A stretch of 64,000 nt of DNA from Canna indica (GCA_034359265.1 CP136892.1:82576001-82640000), one strand, 5' to 3'. Counted from the stretch's first letter, positions 1 to 11,454 are shown. A program made the numbers and translations. The notes: generated by a model from the sequence alone, not told the origin.

Positions 1-94
1 TTTAGGCTTCAAACCATCTTGGGGGTGGAGAAATATTCTAGAACGAAGAAATCTCTCAATTAAAGGATTAAGATGAAAAAATCAATAGAGGATC

Positions 95-500
95 TAGGGT
101 TGTCTATTCGGTTCAAACCGAAATGAACCAAATTTTTTTCAAGAAAAATTCAACCCAAAAATCGAACCAAGTATGAGATAACTTGAACCAAACTGAACCA
201 AACAATTTCGATTCAGTTCGGGTAACTGAACCGAAAACCAAATTGCAATAAACCTGAATTAGCATCTTATATATATATATATATATATATATACTTCCTA
301 CGTGTCTAAAAAATTTAAAATAAAATAAAAAATAATTTTTTTAATTTATTCGATTTTCGATTCGAGTCAATTCCCAAATTTCGAGAATTGAATCCAAACC
401 GAATACCCGAATTCAAGTTCAGTTCAAGTTTAAACCCGAACATGTTGCTACTAAAACCGAACCGAACCAAAAAATTCAATTTCGATAATGGACATCCCTA
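95..500. mobile_element. hAT-type MITE (406 bp) inside the LINE
   Basis: The ends are imperfect inverted repeats: it begins TAGGGTTGTCTATTCGG and ends AATGGACATCCCTA. It is flanked by AGAGGATC (87-94) and AGGGGATC (501-508), an 8-bp target duplication with one mismatch, which is the hAT hallmark. The interior is repetitive, rich in GGTTCGGTTT-like words, with a (TA)n run near 271-292. No coding capacity is seen. The insertion falls within LINE coding sequence, so it is younger than the LINE. Confidence 0.75.
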
Positions 501-696
501 AGGGGATCAATGGTAAAGTGTTATTTTGATCCAAGATTACCTTCTTCATAACATGTCTTACCAATATCTAAAGGAAATAATATTAATCCGAATATTTTTC
601 TAGTTAAAGATCTCATAAATGAATATGAAAAGGAGGAATGGAATGTAAATACAGCGCAAAGTGCTTTTGAGAAAAGTATGCAACTCTTATTCTAAA

Positions 697-1164
697 CAGA
701 TGTGGCAATGGGTTGTGCTGAGGCCAACCAAGCATGACCCGACCACTCAAAGGGGAGGCCCAACCCGAGCATGAGCCCCCGCACCTTCGAACTCAAGTCA
801 GGCTCGAGCCAACCCGAATTATCAAATTTAAGTTATTAAAGGCCGACGGTGAGACTCAAACTGTCGACCTTTATACTTTTTGGTGCTGAACTAACCACCA
901 CACCAAGAGTCTATATGTATGCATATAATTTCATTAAATAAAATAGCTACTCCTCAAGCCAAACACAAAAGACCAAATGCAGACCAGGCTAGGCCTGAGT
1001 GGCGCCAAGCCTAGCTTGCGGGTGCAGGAGCAGGCCCGACCGAGCTCGAGCCGCACGGCCCGTGCCAAGTTCGGCCCGAAATTCTTTGAACCGAGTCAAG
1101 CACGACCCAAGGCCAAGCGTGGTCTGTGCCACCCACGGGCAGGCCCAACCCATTGCCACCTCTA
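697..1164. mobile_element. hAT-type MITE (468 bp) inside the LINE
   Basis: The inverted ends are CAGATGTGGCAATGGGTTG on the left and CAACCCATTGCCACCTCTA on the right. Flanking ATTCTAAA (689-696) and ATTCTAAG (1165-1172) form an 8-bp target duplication with one mismatch. The GC-rich ends and AT-rich core resemble the truncated copy at about 26366-26805. Short open frames here (977-1187) are by-products of GC-rich repeats, not genes. Confidence 0.8.
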
Positions 1165-1700
1165 ATTCTAAGTCCACCTCTATCTAAATCAAATATTTTG
1201 GATCTTGTTGTTTAGCACTATAAGTAAGAGGGAGAATACACAATCAAATATGGGCATCATATATCAAGGCAAAAGTCAAATTTCCACATACCATTAAAAA
1301 GGGATCAAAATATGGAAACTGCATCTAAAACATAACTTGCATATTTTTCTGCACAAATTGTTGCATATCATTTTGCTTGTAGGACAAGTTTTGCAAAACG
1401 AGTTTTCGTCAATGGTCAAGGTTTGTTGCTTATGTGGAGCGCAACAAATGGTGGAGCATTTATATATTCTTGTAGTGTGGCTATGCATCTCAGGTGTGGT
1501 GCTTAACTATGTTGGGGACTATTTTGTTCATAATACAAGATATGCACAAAATGAGGATGAACTCATTAATTTTCAATATACTTACTTTGGATTATATGTA
1601 AAACGAGAAATGAAATCATCTTTCAAGGCAAGTATATCATTGTAACTGATCTTATACAAAAGTCTCCTAAAAAGAGTATGAACAAGCAAACATGCAAAGC

Positions 1701-2283
1701 AATAGCTTTTTATGTAGAGAAAGAGACCAAAATAATGGAAGTAGATATTTCAAATACTAGATCGAATGTCATTACAATACATTTGTATCAATATAATAGG
1801 ATAACTATGAACAAGTCCGACAAAAAGTCGTGACATCTGATCATCATAATAAGAAGTCTATCAGCAAACAAATACCAAATACATAGTCATTTATGAAATA
1901 TCATATACTTGAATCCAATCTAAGCAGGGACATGGTTCAGATCAAAACTCATATATCAGTTAAGTTTTGATCATCTGCAAATACGAGAAAACACAATTAA
2001 GTGATGAGCATTCAAATCATTCATGATAGTTGATAAAAATATATCTGCACATATATATATAACTAAAGCACGTGAAATTAGAAGTCTATACAACTAAAAA
2101 CTAAAATAACCCGACCCCTGAAATTGAGAAAAGACTAGAAACAACCAGCGAAAACTTTTTTTCTTCCACAAAACACAAGAAATATACAAAATTACAATTT
2201 TATAAAGTCTGGAGTAGCATAAATCAAGGCATAGATATAATTAAAGATTTTAAACAATTAACTACCTAGGACTGAACACCAAA
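1701..2283. other. Intergenic, nothing recognised
   Basis: AT-rich sequence between the LINE remnant and the stop codon of the cystatin-like gene. The right part is probably the 3' UTR of that gene. No coding frame, repeat or RNA gene could be supported. Confidence 0.5.
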
Positions 2284-3258
2284 TCATCCATGTTTTTCCC
2301 TGAAGAGGAAAATTGTAGTATTGCCGCTGCCGGGAGAGCGGTATACTTGAGATTGATAAACCTTGACTGTTCTAGAGATTGTGTCTTCAGCCTCAAATGT
2401 AACAAAATACATACCAGGTCCACGTACATTTGCCTTAATAATTTTCACATATTGCAGGTTTGTATTATTCTGCATAATTACAAAAAGGGAAAAAAAATTA
2501 TGTTATCAAGCAATTCTATCAATAAGATATGTAAAGTAAGACAAAGAATACTGTTTCTAAATGCTAAAAAATACAGTAAAAAGATGAACCTTGTCAATGC
2601 ATAAAATTTCAAACACAAAATATATAAGATGCTACATAAGGCAACCAACTACCACCATATGGTATAAAATTTCAGAGACAAAACATAACTACTAAACCTT
2701 TTGATTCTGAAATTTAAGAACATTTTTGATGGCCTTCTCGCAATATTTGTCTAAGCCTGATCCAAGATCCATACGGGAAAGGAAGCCTAAAACAAACTTA
2801 CCCCCCGGGGGTGGGACATAATAGTTCTCGATGTCAAAACCCTGCGAAAGGAGAAAGGAGGAAAACTAATTACAAAGTAGCATGAAAAAATTAAGCAAAG
2901 GAAGATTAAAAGATTAGAGAATTACATCGCTGGAGCGAAACTCTTCAATATATTTCATGTAGGCTTTCTTTTCATCCTCGTTCACGAAACCACTATCACT
3001 GTCAGTGTCACTTTCAGTGCCTTCACCTGTGCCTTCATCCTCTCCCTCAATTTCACAAATAAAGTCTTCCTTGTTCAGCTTCTCATAAGCTGACTCATTT
3101 TCATCATCATCGTCATTTTCCTCCTCTTCTTCGTTGACATCCTCCTCAACCTCTGTGCCAATCTTCCGCTTCCTCAAATCAGCACCCCCTCCATTACCCT
3201 TCTCCTCAACCTCTGCCTTAATCAAAGCTGAATCGGAAATACACAACTCTGAACCCAT
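2284..3258 (-). CDS. Cystatin/monellin-like acidic protein (3 coding exons)
   Basis: Coding exons on the minus strand are 3258-2926, 2841-2698 and 2469-2284, all with GT-AG borders in phase 0, giving 220 residues. Residues 1-100 are very acidic, with runs such as EEEEENDDDDENES, and probably disordered. From about residue 95 a compact domain follows: EDEKKAYMKYIEEF, then ENYYVPPPGGKF, then LDKYCEKAIKNVLKF and LQYVKIIKANVRGPGMYFVT. The helix-then-strands layout and the YFVTFEAED and VYQSQVY strands resemble plant cystatin/monellin-superfamily proteins, whose function is mostly unknown; I do not see a classical QxVxG inhibitor loop. A non-coding first exon lies about 1.6 kb upstream. The splice acceptor for the 5' UTR is probably at about 3272 or 3285. 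The family call is inference; the gene model is firm. Confidence 0.8.
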
Positions 3259-3419
3259 TGTCTGTATTGTGGAGCCTGAGCAAACTCTAACAATGAAATT
3301 GGGGCAAATATCTTAATTTAGCATCTTTATAGAAGTTTTTCAATCCAAATTCGAGTAGGTTTGTGTTAAACATTTTAAAAACACATGATGTTAGCTGCAA
3401 AAGATTGAGAGCTAGCAAC

Positions 3420-3720
3420 TTTAACCTGACCGAATGCTAAAAAATACTGCAACTCTGAAAGCTGAGATTGAAAAGCTGCAGCAGGAACGAGATGAATTCC
3501 AAAAGATGGTCATTGGAAATCAGTGTGTACACAACAAATACATGAAATGAAGAAGATGGAAAAGGAATATATGAAATGAGGAAGGAATGGAAAGAAAGCA
3601 AATAATGACTTCTATAAGATGATGGTTGATGCTTATGAGGTGAAGAAGCAAGAGCTAAGGGCTTTGTTAAGGTCTAGTTTGAACATGAGAGCAATGGAAG
3701 GAGAATTAATGTATCCACTT
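3420..3720 (+). pseudogene. Decayed coiled-coil-like coding remnant
   Basis: The plus strand has a purine-rich stretch that translates in pieces as TLKAEIEKLQQERDEFQKMV followed by frameshifted KMEKEYMK and YEVKKQELRALLR. It looks like a broken coiled-coil protein, perhaps part of an inserted transposon-associated gene. It lies inside the 5' UTR intron of the cystatin-like gene. I cannot name the parent gene. Confidence 0.3.
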
Positions 3721-3997
3721 ATCACATAACTAACAAGGACTCAGAAAATGACAGACTTCTATAGGATTTACTATTAATATTGTATTTCTAAATGTAATTG
3801 GTCCCGCTTTGATAAGTATCGGTTTTATGGAGATCCCATTTCAGAGTCAATATAAGGAATGACATCAATGCTTTGTTCTGAGTTCTTTTAACCCTAAATT
3901 GAAAAAATGAAATAAGAAAAGAAACAATCATCTCAAAGAAGGGAAGCAATCAAAAAAACATTCTTTTTGTATTTGCTATGAAATATCATCTCGTATT

Positions 3998-4439
3998 TAC
4001 TGAAGAATTGCATGCTTCAGAGAAGTTTTTGGATAGACAAATCCATTAAGATAAATGTTTATAGCCTGACCTCGTTGAGATATTGACATTCCAGCCCAGA
4101 ATGTGTGTTTAAGAAAAGCTGGTACCCATAAATGTCTGTTCTCATACAATGAGGTAAGCCACTCATTATTTTGAAGCCCATGCTCCACAACCATTTTCAT
4201 CCAACACTTTTCAAAATCATCAACTTTCAAGGAATCATATGCTGCTTTCTTTTGTTCCTTTTTAATTACCTTAAATACAGAAAGTCCTTTCAGTAATTCT
4301 CTGCAACCTTTTTTTAAGATACTGGACAAGCACAAGCGATGTCGAGCACCAAAGTATTGGCATCACCAAAGTATTGATATGCCGTCCTACACCTGCCATC
4401 CGCCCAGAACAAGTTTCTCAAGCAACCATTATCATTCAA
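3998..4439 (-). pseudogene. FAR1/FHY3-type (MULE-derived) transposase fragment
   Basis: The minus strand gives GCLRNLFWADGRCRTAYQYF, then a break, then HRLCLSSILKKG, then KKAAYDSLKVDDFEKCWMKM, NNEWLTSLYENRHLWVPAFL and KHTFWAGMSISQRG. These blocks occur in this order in FAR1-related proteins, which descend from Mutator-like transposases. The piece between the YFGDA block and the HRLCL block, which holds most of the catalytic core, is missing. An 11-bp direct repeat (ATACTTTGGTG) sits exactly at the break, consistent with a repeat-mediated deletion. It is non-functional and sits in an intron. Confidence 0.8.
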
Positions 4440-4881
4440 AAAAAAAATCAAAAAAAACATTCTAGGAAGCAAAGATGGAAACTTAGATTAGTCCACCTTT
4501 TATCAGCTCCGAAGAAAAGGTAAGCGGATTCCAATAATTATCGTCAATCTTAAATTAACAGAAGAAAAAACCCAACCAAACTTGCAATCCATCAAAATAA
4601 TAATAATAAAAGAGCCACAGTGAAGAATAAATAAACTATAGCAGAGATTGAAAGAAACAAATAAGGATCCGAAGAGACCCAACACATACACAGAAGAAGC
4701 ACCTTCGTAAGACAGAAGGAAAAAGAAGAAGAAGAAAAATATCACCTTTTATCAACTTCTGCTCTCCTTGCGATCAGAACCCCCAATCGAAATATGCAAC
4801 AAGCGACAGACGAAACAGGGATAAAATTTATAGGAAGAGGAGAAAGAGAGAGTGCTCGAGAGAGAGGGAGAGAGAGATTAC

Positions 4882-4987
4882 CTAGACGGCGACGACAAGA
4901 AGAAGCAGCCCCACGCGAAAGGAAGAGAGCGTAGGCGCGTAGCAGCCCGCAGCAGAGCAGACCCGCTCGGATTAGGTTTCTTTTCGT
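4882..4987 (-). other. Probable untranslated first exon of the cystatin-like gene
   Basis: Minus-strand, moderately GC-rich leader downstream of a good TATA box. It ends at a donor, CTAG|GTAATC, at 4881-4880, followed by a CT-rich intron start. The start is estimated as about 25-30 bases after the TATA box. The intron would run to just before the ATG at 3258 and contains a FAR1 fragment. Confidence 0.55.
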
Positions 4988-5010
4988 AGCCGTATCCTCC
5001 GCTCGGTGTC

Positions 5011-5022
5011 CTATTTTATATA
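5011..5022 (-). promoter_or_regulatory. TATA box of the cystatin-like gene
   Basis: The minus strand reads TATATAAAATAG here, about 25-30 bases ahead of a GC-richer leader that ends in a splice donor. This supports transcription of the minus-strand gene starting near 4985. Confidence 0.6.
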
Positions 5023-5787
5023 ATTTACAAAACAAAGGATCTTAATAAATAATGCCAAAGATTAATTACTAAAACAAATAAAGCCTGATGACTCTTGCAA
5101 GGCATTCACGACACAACTTCTTTTTTTTACCCAAAAAAAAAAAAAGAAATTTAGTTGAGAGTGGGAGGGAATAAAGATTAAATGGTCCGTTTGGTACGCA
5201 AACGGCTCATTACAGGAAACCAAATAAGGACAAGAACAAAACACTAGATGTCCTGGAACAATAGCTATACCATATTTATTTTGTCAATAACAAGATATAA
5301 TATTCAATTCCGTCATGTGTTTGTTTCGCTATAACACAATCCTGTACATGATAAAATGACCAAAAGATCATTGCATATTTTTAATACTCAAATTCAATTT
5401 TATACATAAAATTCTTCATACATAAAATAATTTTAATATTTCTTAATACATACAAAAGTCTTAATACCTTTTATATTTTTGTGCAATTCAAAAATTTAAA
5501 AAAATAAAACAATTGAGAATTTTTCAATTGTAAACTACTAACCGTTTTGCTTAAGGTTGACTATAAACGAGGGGAAGAACATTTCATAAAAAGAATTTTT
5601 CTTTATCCGTACGTACATAACAACAATCTCATCAACATCCAAAACATGTACACTATGCAATTATAACAAAATCATCTACAAAAAGATTAAGGAGGCATTG
5701 GATGACAATTTGCTTAGGAAGTGTTAATGATACATACAAATCAAAAAGTAGCCTTCAAACTCGGAATCCTTCTTGATTACTTGGTAG

Positions 5788-6720
5788 TCAAGTTCTTGGA
5801 AATACTCCCAATATTTTTCCCCTTCCCAAGTTCTCAAGGAGGTTCTTTGCACCATCCACTTCCATCACTGCAAGTCTCTGCAAGTGCCCGCAAGCTCCTA
5901 CACCCACTATTTGCCTTCTGCACTTCTTTGATTGTGAAATTGATATCAATATTGTTATTGCATACTTCTTATCCATACTATGAACTAAGGATCAAGCAAC
6001 TAAACCACGTTTACAATCCCCTTCTCCTCCTTCCTTAGTAACCTCTGATACCCAGGGACTGCCATTAAGGAAGCCAAAGCCCTTGCAGCAGCTTCTTTCT
6101 CCTCTACAGCTTTCACTTCTAGCATAAGAAGCAGCCGATGCACTGCATCCTCGAACTCCTTTCTCGTCCTCCCTACAACCAAACCCAACTCAACAATTGC
6201 CCTGGTCGCCTCCGTCCTTGTTCCTGGCTTGTTCCTTTCTAGAGCAGTGATGATGCGAGGAAGAAAGCCAGTTGTGGCAATAATCTCAACAATGTACGTA
6301 AAAGATGAAAAAATTCTTAATAAACCAATCCCAGGCTCAAGATTTTGATACTCCCCTCTGTCGCCTGCTTCCTAGTAGTTCTTTAGGTATTCCAAAGCGC
6401 CTTCTTTGAAAATGGATAGCTTTGTGCTCTGCGATTCCACACCACATTCTCTTGGGCAAGAGGGGTTCCAGATTCCAGATTCCAGACCACCGATAAGGAC
6501 GGGGACTCCGTTCTCTTCCAGAAAATTCTGCCAGAGGTCTTGCACTGTGGCTAGGTTCTTCAGCACGGCGGCGGCATCGGCCTGGGCAGAGGGAGTTCCG
6601 ACGCGACAGATCTCCAGGAGTGCTGCGATGCCACCACGGGACCCAATGACTACCGCGTTATCCCTGTTTAGGGTAAGCGGCTGGAGGAAGATGAGGCGAC
6701 AGCAATGGCGCTGCGTCGTC
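5788..6720 (-). pseudogene. Captured armadillo-repeat gene fragment (C-terminal part)
   Basis: Reading the minus strand from about 6720 gives one continuous frame, NRDNAVVIGSRGGIAALLEI then AAAVLKNLATVQDL and ENGVPVLIGGLESG. A TAG at 6374-6372 breaks it, after which the same frame carries on with FLPRIITALERNKPGTRTEA, ATRAIVELGLVVGRTRKEF and EEKEAAARALASLMAVPGYQ until a stop at 6000. After a short gap, a shifted frame gives KKCRRQIVGVGACGHLQRLA and ends GRGKILGVFPRT then stop. This is the C-terminal half of a plant armadillo-repeat (vacuolar protein 8-like) protein. The internal stop and frameshift make it a pseudogene. Its borders lie within the Harbinger-like element. Confidence 0.75.
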
Positions 6721-6820
6721 GTCGCTTCGTGGCATTGAGGTGCCGAGTCTAAAGAGGGAGGTGCACAAGAGACCCCCTTCTAGAGGGTATTTTGGTCTTT
6801 TGCAGCTCATGTCCTTCGCC

Positions 6821-6862
6821 TCATTTTGGTGTACCGAGAAATTTCTCGGTACACCAAAATGA
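6821..6862. repeat. 42-bp perfect palindrome
   Basis: Two 21-bp arms with no loop; the left arm is TCATTTTGGTGTACCGAGAA plus A, and the right arm is its exact reverse complement. Slightly diverged versions occur in the other two elements of the family (near 31058-31094 and 32788-32824). Confidence 0.9.
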
Positions 6863-6983
6863 ATAGTTATGCTATCCCAAACACGAGCATTATTTTGTCC
6901 CGGGATCAATTTTGCAAAACAAACGCGGGACACAGGCCGATGTCCTGTCCAGCCCCTCGTTTTTTTGCAAAATAAACGGGCCC

Positions 6984-7650
6984 AAAGAGTACGATTATAT
7001 ATAGAAATATGCAACAAGTAGACACAAAGGATTTTAGGTAATTAATCTAACAATGTTATCAGCAAGTTGATGTGGTAAAGCAGATGAAAGATAAAGTTAT
7101 TTTCCGTCACAACACAATATCAAAAGAAAGATCATCAAGATTGTCTATAATTCGAAATCAGTCCTTAAATATTTTTCATCATCCTGAGAAAAAGTTAATA
7201 ATCTGAGGACAATTTTAGCTATCCATGACATATTTAATATTTTTTAAAAAATATATAAATTAAATTCAAATTTTATTTCATAAGGAGAAATGAACTTCAT
7301 CAACATTCAATATATCTATTTCCTTCTCTCGAAGCTTGATTCAAATACATTTAAAATATCTAAATAGACAAATGTTAGCACAAAGGTATCAATCAACCTA
7401 AGTAATTTATTTCAATTATAATTAACATAGATAATGGGATTAATCAACATTAGTACACATGGGATTAATCAACCTAACCATGACGTTGCCATACCATGCT
7501 CCCTCACCTTCGCGACTTCAGTACTTCACCCACCACCTGGCCACAATTGCATGGCCCACGTATTGGGGTGAGGAGGGAAAACACAGCGAAAAAAAGCGAT
7601 TTTAAAAAATTCAAACATCTGAAAATAACAATCTACTTTAGTGATACCAA
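6984..7650. other. Intergenic, nothing recognised
   Basis: AT-rich, with a slightly GC-richer part at 7490-7590. It separates the Harbinger-like element from the larger Harbinger transposon. I see no coding frame that I can support. Confidence 0.5.
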
Positions 7651-8749
7651 GGGCGCGTTTATTTACGAAAATATTTTTTGACTTTTCGTTTCGTGAAAAT
7701 CAAAATGAATTTTCAAATTTCAAAATTTTGATTTTGATTTTTTTGTTTGGCGAAAATATGTTTGTTTGATATGTTCAAATTTCATGTTTCACGAAATGAA
7801 ACCAGCGAAAATATGTTTATTTTGTGTTGATTTCGTTGATAATTTTGGGAACGAAAACTGAAGCTGTGTTTGTTTATCAAACATAGTTTTAATTTCAGTT
7901 TATTAAGTTATACTATTTTATTAATAATAAAATTTAATTTGAAATCATTAACTTAAATTTAAAAAATATATGGATAATATTAATTAGTTGATAAATATAT
8001 TGTGAATATTATTTATTTAAGATATAAAAATTATTAAAATATATTTTATTATATTTTTTAAATTTATAAATAATTTAAAATAATATTTGTAAATAATATT
8101 AATTAATTAATTAATAAAGTTGTGTATCAACTAAATATTAATAGTATTTGTAATTAATTAATTAATTAATTAATTATCATGAATTAATTACCAATTAAAT
8201 ATCAACTAAATATGAGCTACGTATCAACTAAGTATAAACTCGTATTTTTTTACTTCTTTAACTAACCCAACTTAATAATGGTTGAAATTATTGATGTAGT
8301 AGTTTTCATGAAGTTATAAAGTTACATTTAATTAATACATAGATAGAGTTACATATAATTACATGAGTTGAATATAAAGTTATTATACACACATGATAGT
8401 ATTAATACAAGATTAATCTATTGATCTAGTGGCTGACATTTTGATAAAATGATGCTCAACCTTCTATTAACATTCTTGTGCTTATAATTTAAATTCATAA
8501 GTATAACAAGTTGAGAGTTGAGATGAAGTATACATAACTAGAATGGATAGAATTGTTGCTTTGAGATCAGAGAATAAGCTATGAGCTATACATATAGTGC
8601 AAAATTGGATAAGTATATATTAGTTAGTCCACATTCTTTCTTATTACTCTACACTAAAGAAAGCTGAAATCGATGCTATTGTTGTCGAGATAGAGATAGA
8701 GAAAGCGGCAGCTGAAGCTCAAATATATTTTTATTAACTATCGATGATA

Positions 8750-9030
8750 TTTTTTAAGTATCAAATTAATACAATGGCATATTTTTGTTAACTTAGATTG
8801 TAACCGGGTAATAATGATTAATGACATACAAAATTTTTTAAGTATCAAATACAATAACATATTTTTATTAACTCAGATTGTCATTTGGTAACACTAATCA
8901 ATAGCATACAATATTTTTTAAGTATCAAATGCAATAACATATTTTTATTAACATAAATTGTAACTTGATAACACTTATCAATGACATACAAGATTTTTTA
9001 TGTATCAAATATAATAACATATTTTTTCAT
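8750..9030. repeat. Tandem repeat, about 80-83 bp period, 3.5 copies
   Basis: The phrase TTTTTTAAGTATCAAAT recurs starting near 8750, 8834, 8914 and 8994, each followed by ACAATAACATATTTTTATTAAC and a diverged tail. It lies in the left non-coding part of the Harbinger transposon, downstream of the transposase gene. Confidence 0.85.
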
Positions 9031-9329
9031 ACACTGAGGAAGTTACTGCATCCCCCTGAGGTTGATGAGTTGGAAGTTGACAATCGAAAAACATCGACCG
9101 GGATCAAGCATTGTTGCATTTCTTTTTTTTTCATACACTCACCGATAAGCATTGCATAATAGATACAACCCAACAGCCAAGCACCATCAACAATATTGTT
9201 GTCAATTTTGACGGTAAAAATATAGGACAGTGAAGAAAAATATGTATCACCATTAATTGATGATCACCTCCAATTCATAGTCCACCAAAATAAAGTTTGC
9301 CCATTATCTTAAAACAACCAAAGTATAAA

Positions 9330-9440
9330 GCACAACCACGCATTTATATAAGCACAACCAAATAATGAAACAACCACGCATTTATATAAGCACAACCAAA
9401 CAATGAAATATAAGCACAACCACACATTTATATAAAACAA
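9330..9440. repeat. Short tandem repeat (AAGCACAACCACGCATTTATAT)
   Basis: Three imperfect copies of a CACAACCACGCATTTATATA unit, spaced about 40 bp apart, within the Harbinger transposon. Confidence 0.7.
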
Positions 9441-10113
9441 TAACTGATAATGGGCAACATTACTTTACGACATTAGGAGGAAAGTGCGCATAACCATTAT
9501 TTGGTTATCGCCTCCAATTCCCCGTCGATATAAAACTAAAGTTAATCAAATAATAAGATAAAATAGTCAAATTACATTAGTAGTCCAATGAAGTATTTAG
9601 GTTTACATCATTATTGTTATCTAACATATTTAAAGAAAAAAATAATTGCAATGAAAATAAGTACTATCAACCACTTGCAACCCAAATCAAGGAGCTTGTC
9701 CATTTTTGCCTCAAGTGAAAAGAGGTCCCTACTTCTTTGGTTCACTTCTTATTTCTCATCGCGTATTGTCATTGCAATGGGAGTGATCCAGCGAAAAAAT
9801 TGACAAATGGGAATGTCAATTTTGCCTCTATTTATGCAAGCTGCATATAATCGGCCAAAATTTTTCTCACTTTCACTTATTCGTACCGCGGCTCGCAAAC
9901 CGCAAAAACATTCTCTGTTTTGATATCTCAAATATGTTTCGCTTATTCGGGATAAAAAAAGCTATCATACTATTTAATGAAACTAAAATTAGTATATTGT
10001 TGGTAACATACACTATCATAAATAAATCTAAGTAGCAATTAAAAGTCTATTACAAGTCCAAGACATATAATTCTATTTACATGTTTAAACCTAATTAAAA
10101 TATCGAAGGGCAA

Positions 10114-11454
10114 TCAGCGTCGATATGCCCAAAGCTGATTTGCAATCCCTTCCCGAATATCATGCATAATATTTTGAGATGAAGAAGATTCACCTACTGA
10201 TGATTCAATGGGGGGTGAAGATTGTTCTTGATCATCAATAATAACTTCTTCATTGTTCCAAATATCGATTAATTCATCTGAATTACGATATTTAATAATG
10301 AAGTTATGAATTGTACAAGACGTCAATACAATATTGTTTTGTCTTACTAGCGGGTAATTCGGCATCATCTTTAATATCAGAAAACGTGCTTTCAATAGTC
10401 CAAAGCATCGTTCGATTACGTTCCGAATGGAGGAATGTCGTTGATTGAACAATTCTCTTTTTGTTGAGGGGTCTCGCCTACGATAATCTGATCTATGGTA
10501 CCTTTCACCACGATAAGGTGCCAAAAATCTAGATACGTTCGGATATCCCGCATCAACCACGTAGAATTCATCTAACATAAGGTAAAAAAAAATTCTATTA
10601 AAACCAAATCAACACTAAGGAAGTGATTACGTTGAGTTAAATTTACCTCCTATTGGCATAGGAAAATCTGAGTTGGGAGAATAAATAGTGTGGCTGAAAA
10701 TACGCGCGTCATTCGCGCTTCCCTCCCAACCACTCTTTACGTAGGTGAATAGCATGTTGTGAGTGCATGCTGCCATTACATTTTGTGTAATGGTTCCTTT
10801 ACGACCTTGATATAAAGATGTCTTATTTACGGGAACGAATGCCGATATATGTGTCCCGTCTATCGCCCCTATGCAATTCTACAAAAGGATTGTTCAAATG
10901 TTAGACAAACCCTATGGAATTATACATAAGGACTAGGAAATGATTTTACCTTAAAATAAGTGAACCACGTACCTAGGATGCCCTTCAATTTCAGGTTGAA
11001 CAGTTTGAGGTTCTCGGGGTTTGATAATTTCTATCCCCAACCTAAGAACTGCTACAAGTGTCAACTTGAACCACTTGTGACACGTTTGAGTGGAGTGTTG
11101 ATAGCGCTCCGCAACCACTCTCACTCGTTCATTATGACAAAGTCTATATAAAAACATTGCAACTGCTTTCTCCACAAATATATTTTGGTCTTCTAAGCCA
11201 AGTCTCCTAAGATCGGTGCATAATCTAAGGAATAGACTTGACTCCATACGCAAATTCTTGTAGCATCGTACAGGACTATGTATTAACTCCTGCACATAGT
11301 CCGCACCTCTCAAAATTGAAGTGCGCACTGCTCTTCTTGGGGTTGGATTTTCTAATTCATCCAACTTGTCCAATATATCCAACATGAGTAATAATACCAA
11401 GTCATCAAAAATTTCTTCATCGCTATCAAATGTATGTGAAGGTTGATGACTCAT
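10114..11454 (-). pseudogene. PIF/Harbinger DDE transposase, complete but for one frameshift
   Basis: The exons are 11454-10950, 10878-10647 and 10571-10114, with GT-AG introns. The N-terminal region holds NPTPRRAVRTSILRGADYVQ and VAERYQHSTQTCHKWF, a helix-turn-helix region typical of plant PIF transposases. The catalytic domain has all three acidic blocks: NCIGAIDGTHISAF, FYVVDAGYPNVSRFLAPY and RNVIERCFGLLKARF. Near 10970 the expected WFTYFK end of exon 1 is in another frame (CCTAGGTACGTGGTTCAC). The joined exons total 1195 nt, one more than a multiple of three, so a single extra base would explain it; without it the protein would be 397 residues. The defect may be real or an assembly error. 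The enzyme would cut and join the transposon ends in the nucleus. Confidence 0.85.

Larger units (their letters stand above)
1..1700 (+). mobile_element. Decayed LINE (non-LTR retrotransposon) 3' part, split by two MITEs
   Basis: This is the end of the reverse transcriptase region of a plant LINE, read on the plus strand with many stops and frameshifts. Conceptual translation gives GFKPSWGWRNILERRNL at the window start. After the MITE at 95-500 it resumes with a piece like NGKVLF..PRLPSS. After the MITE at 697-1164 come ILSPPLSKSNILDLVV, EGEYTIKYGHHISRQK and, near 1590, LLWIICKTRNEIIFQGK. These match the order of motifs in plant LINEs leading into the zinc-binding domain after the reverse transcriptase. 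The 5' part lies before the window. It is not functional. The outer end near 1.7 kb is approximate. Confidence 0.75.
5183..6983. mobile_element. Harbinger-like element (GGGCCCGTTTGG family) carrying host gene sequence
   Basis: The left end, TGGTCCGTTTGGTACGCAAA, and the right end, TTTGCAAAATAAACGGGCCC, match the ends of the MITEs at 30553-31216 and 32661-33292. The left 400 bp and the right 200 bp align with the two ends of those copies, including the TGGAACAATAGCTATACC block and the 42-bp palindrome at 6821-6862. A 3-bp AAA flanks both sides. Between about 5600 and 6780 is foreign sequence from an armadillo-repeat gene in minus orientation. This is the structure of a gene-capturing (Pack-type) non-autonomous element. 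Confidence 0.7.
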
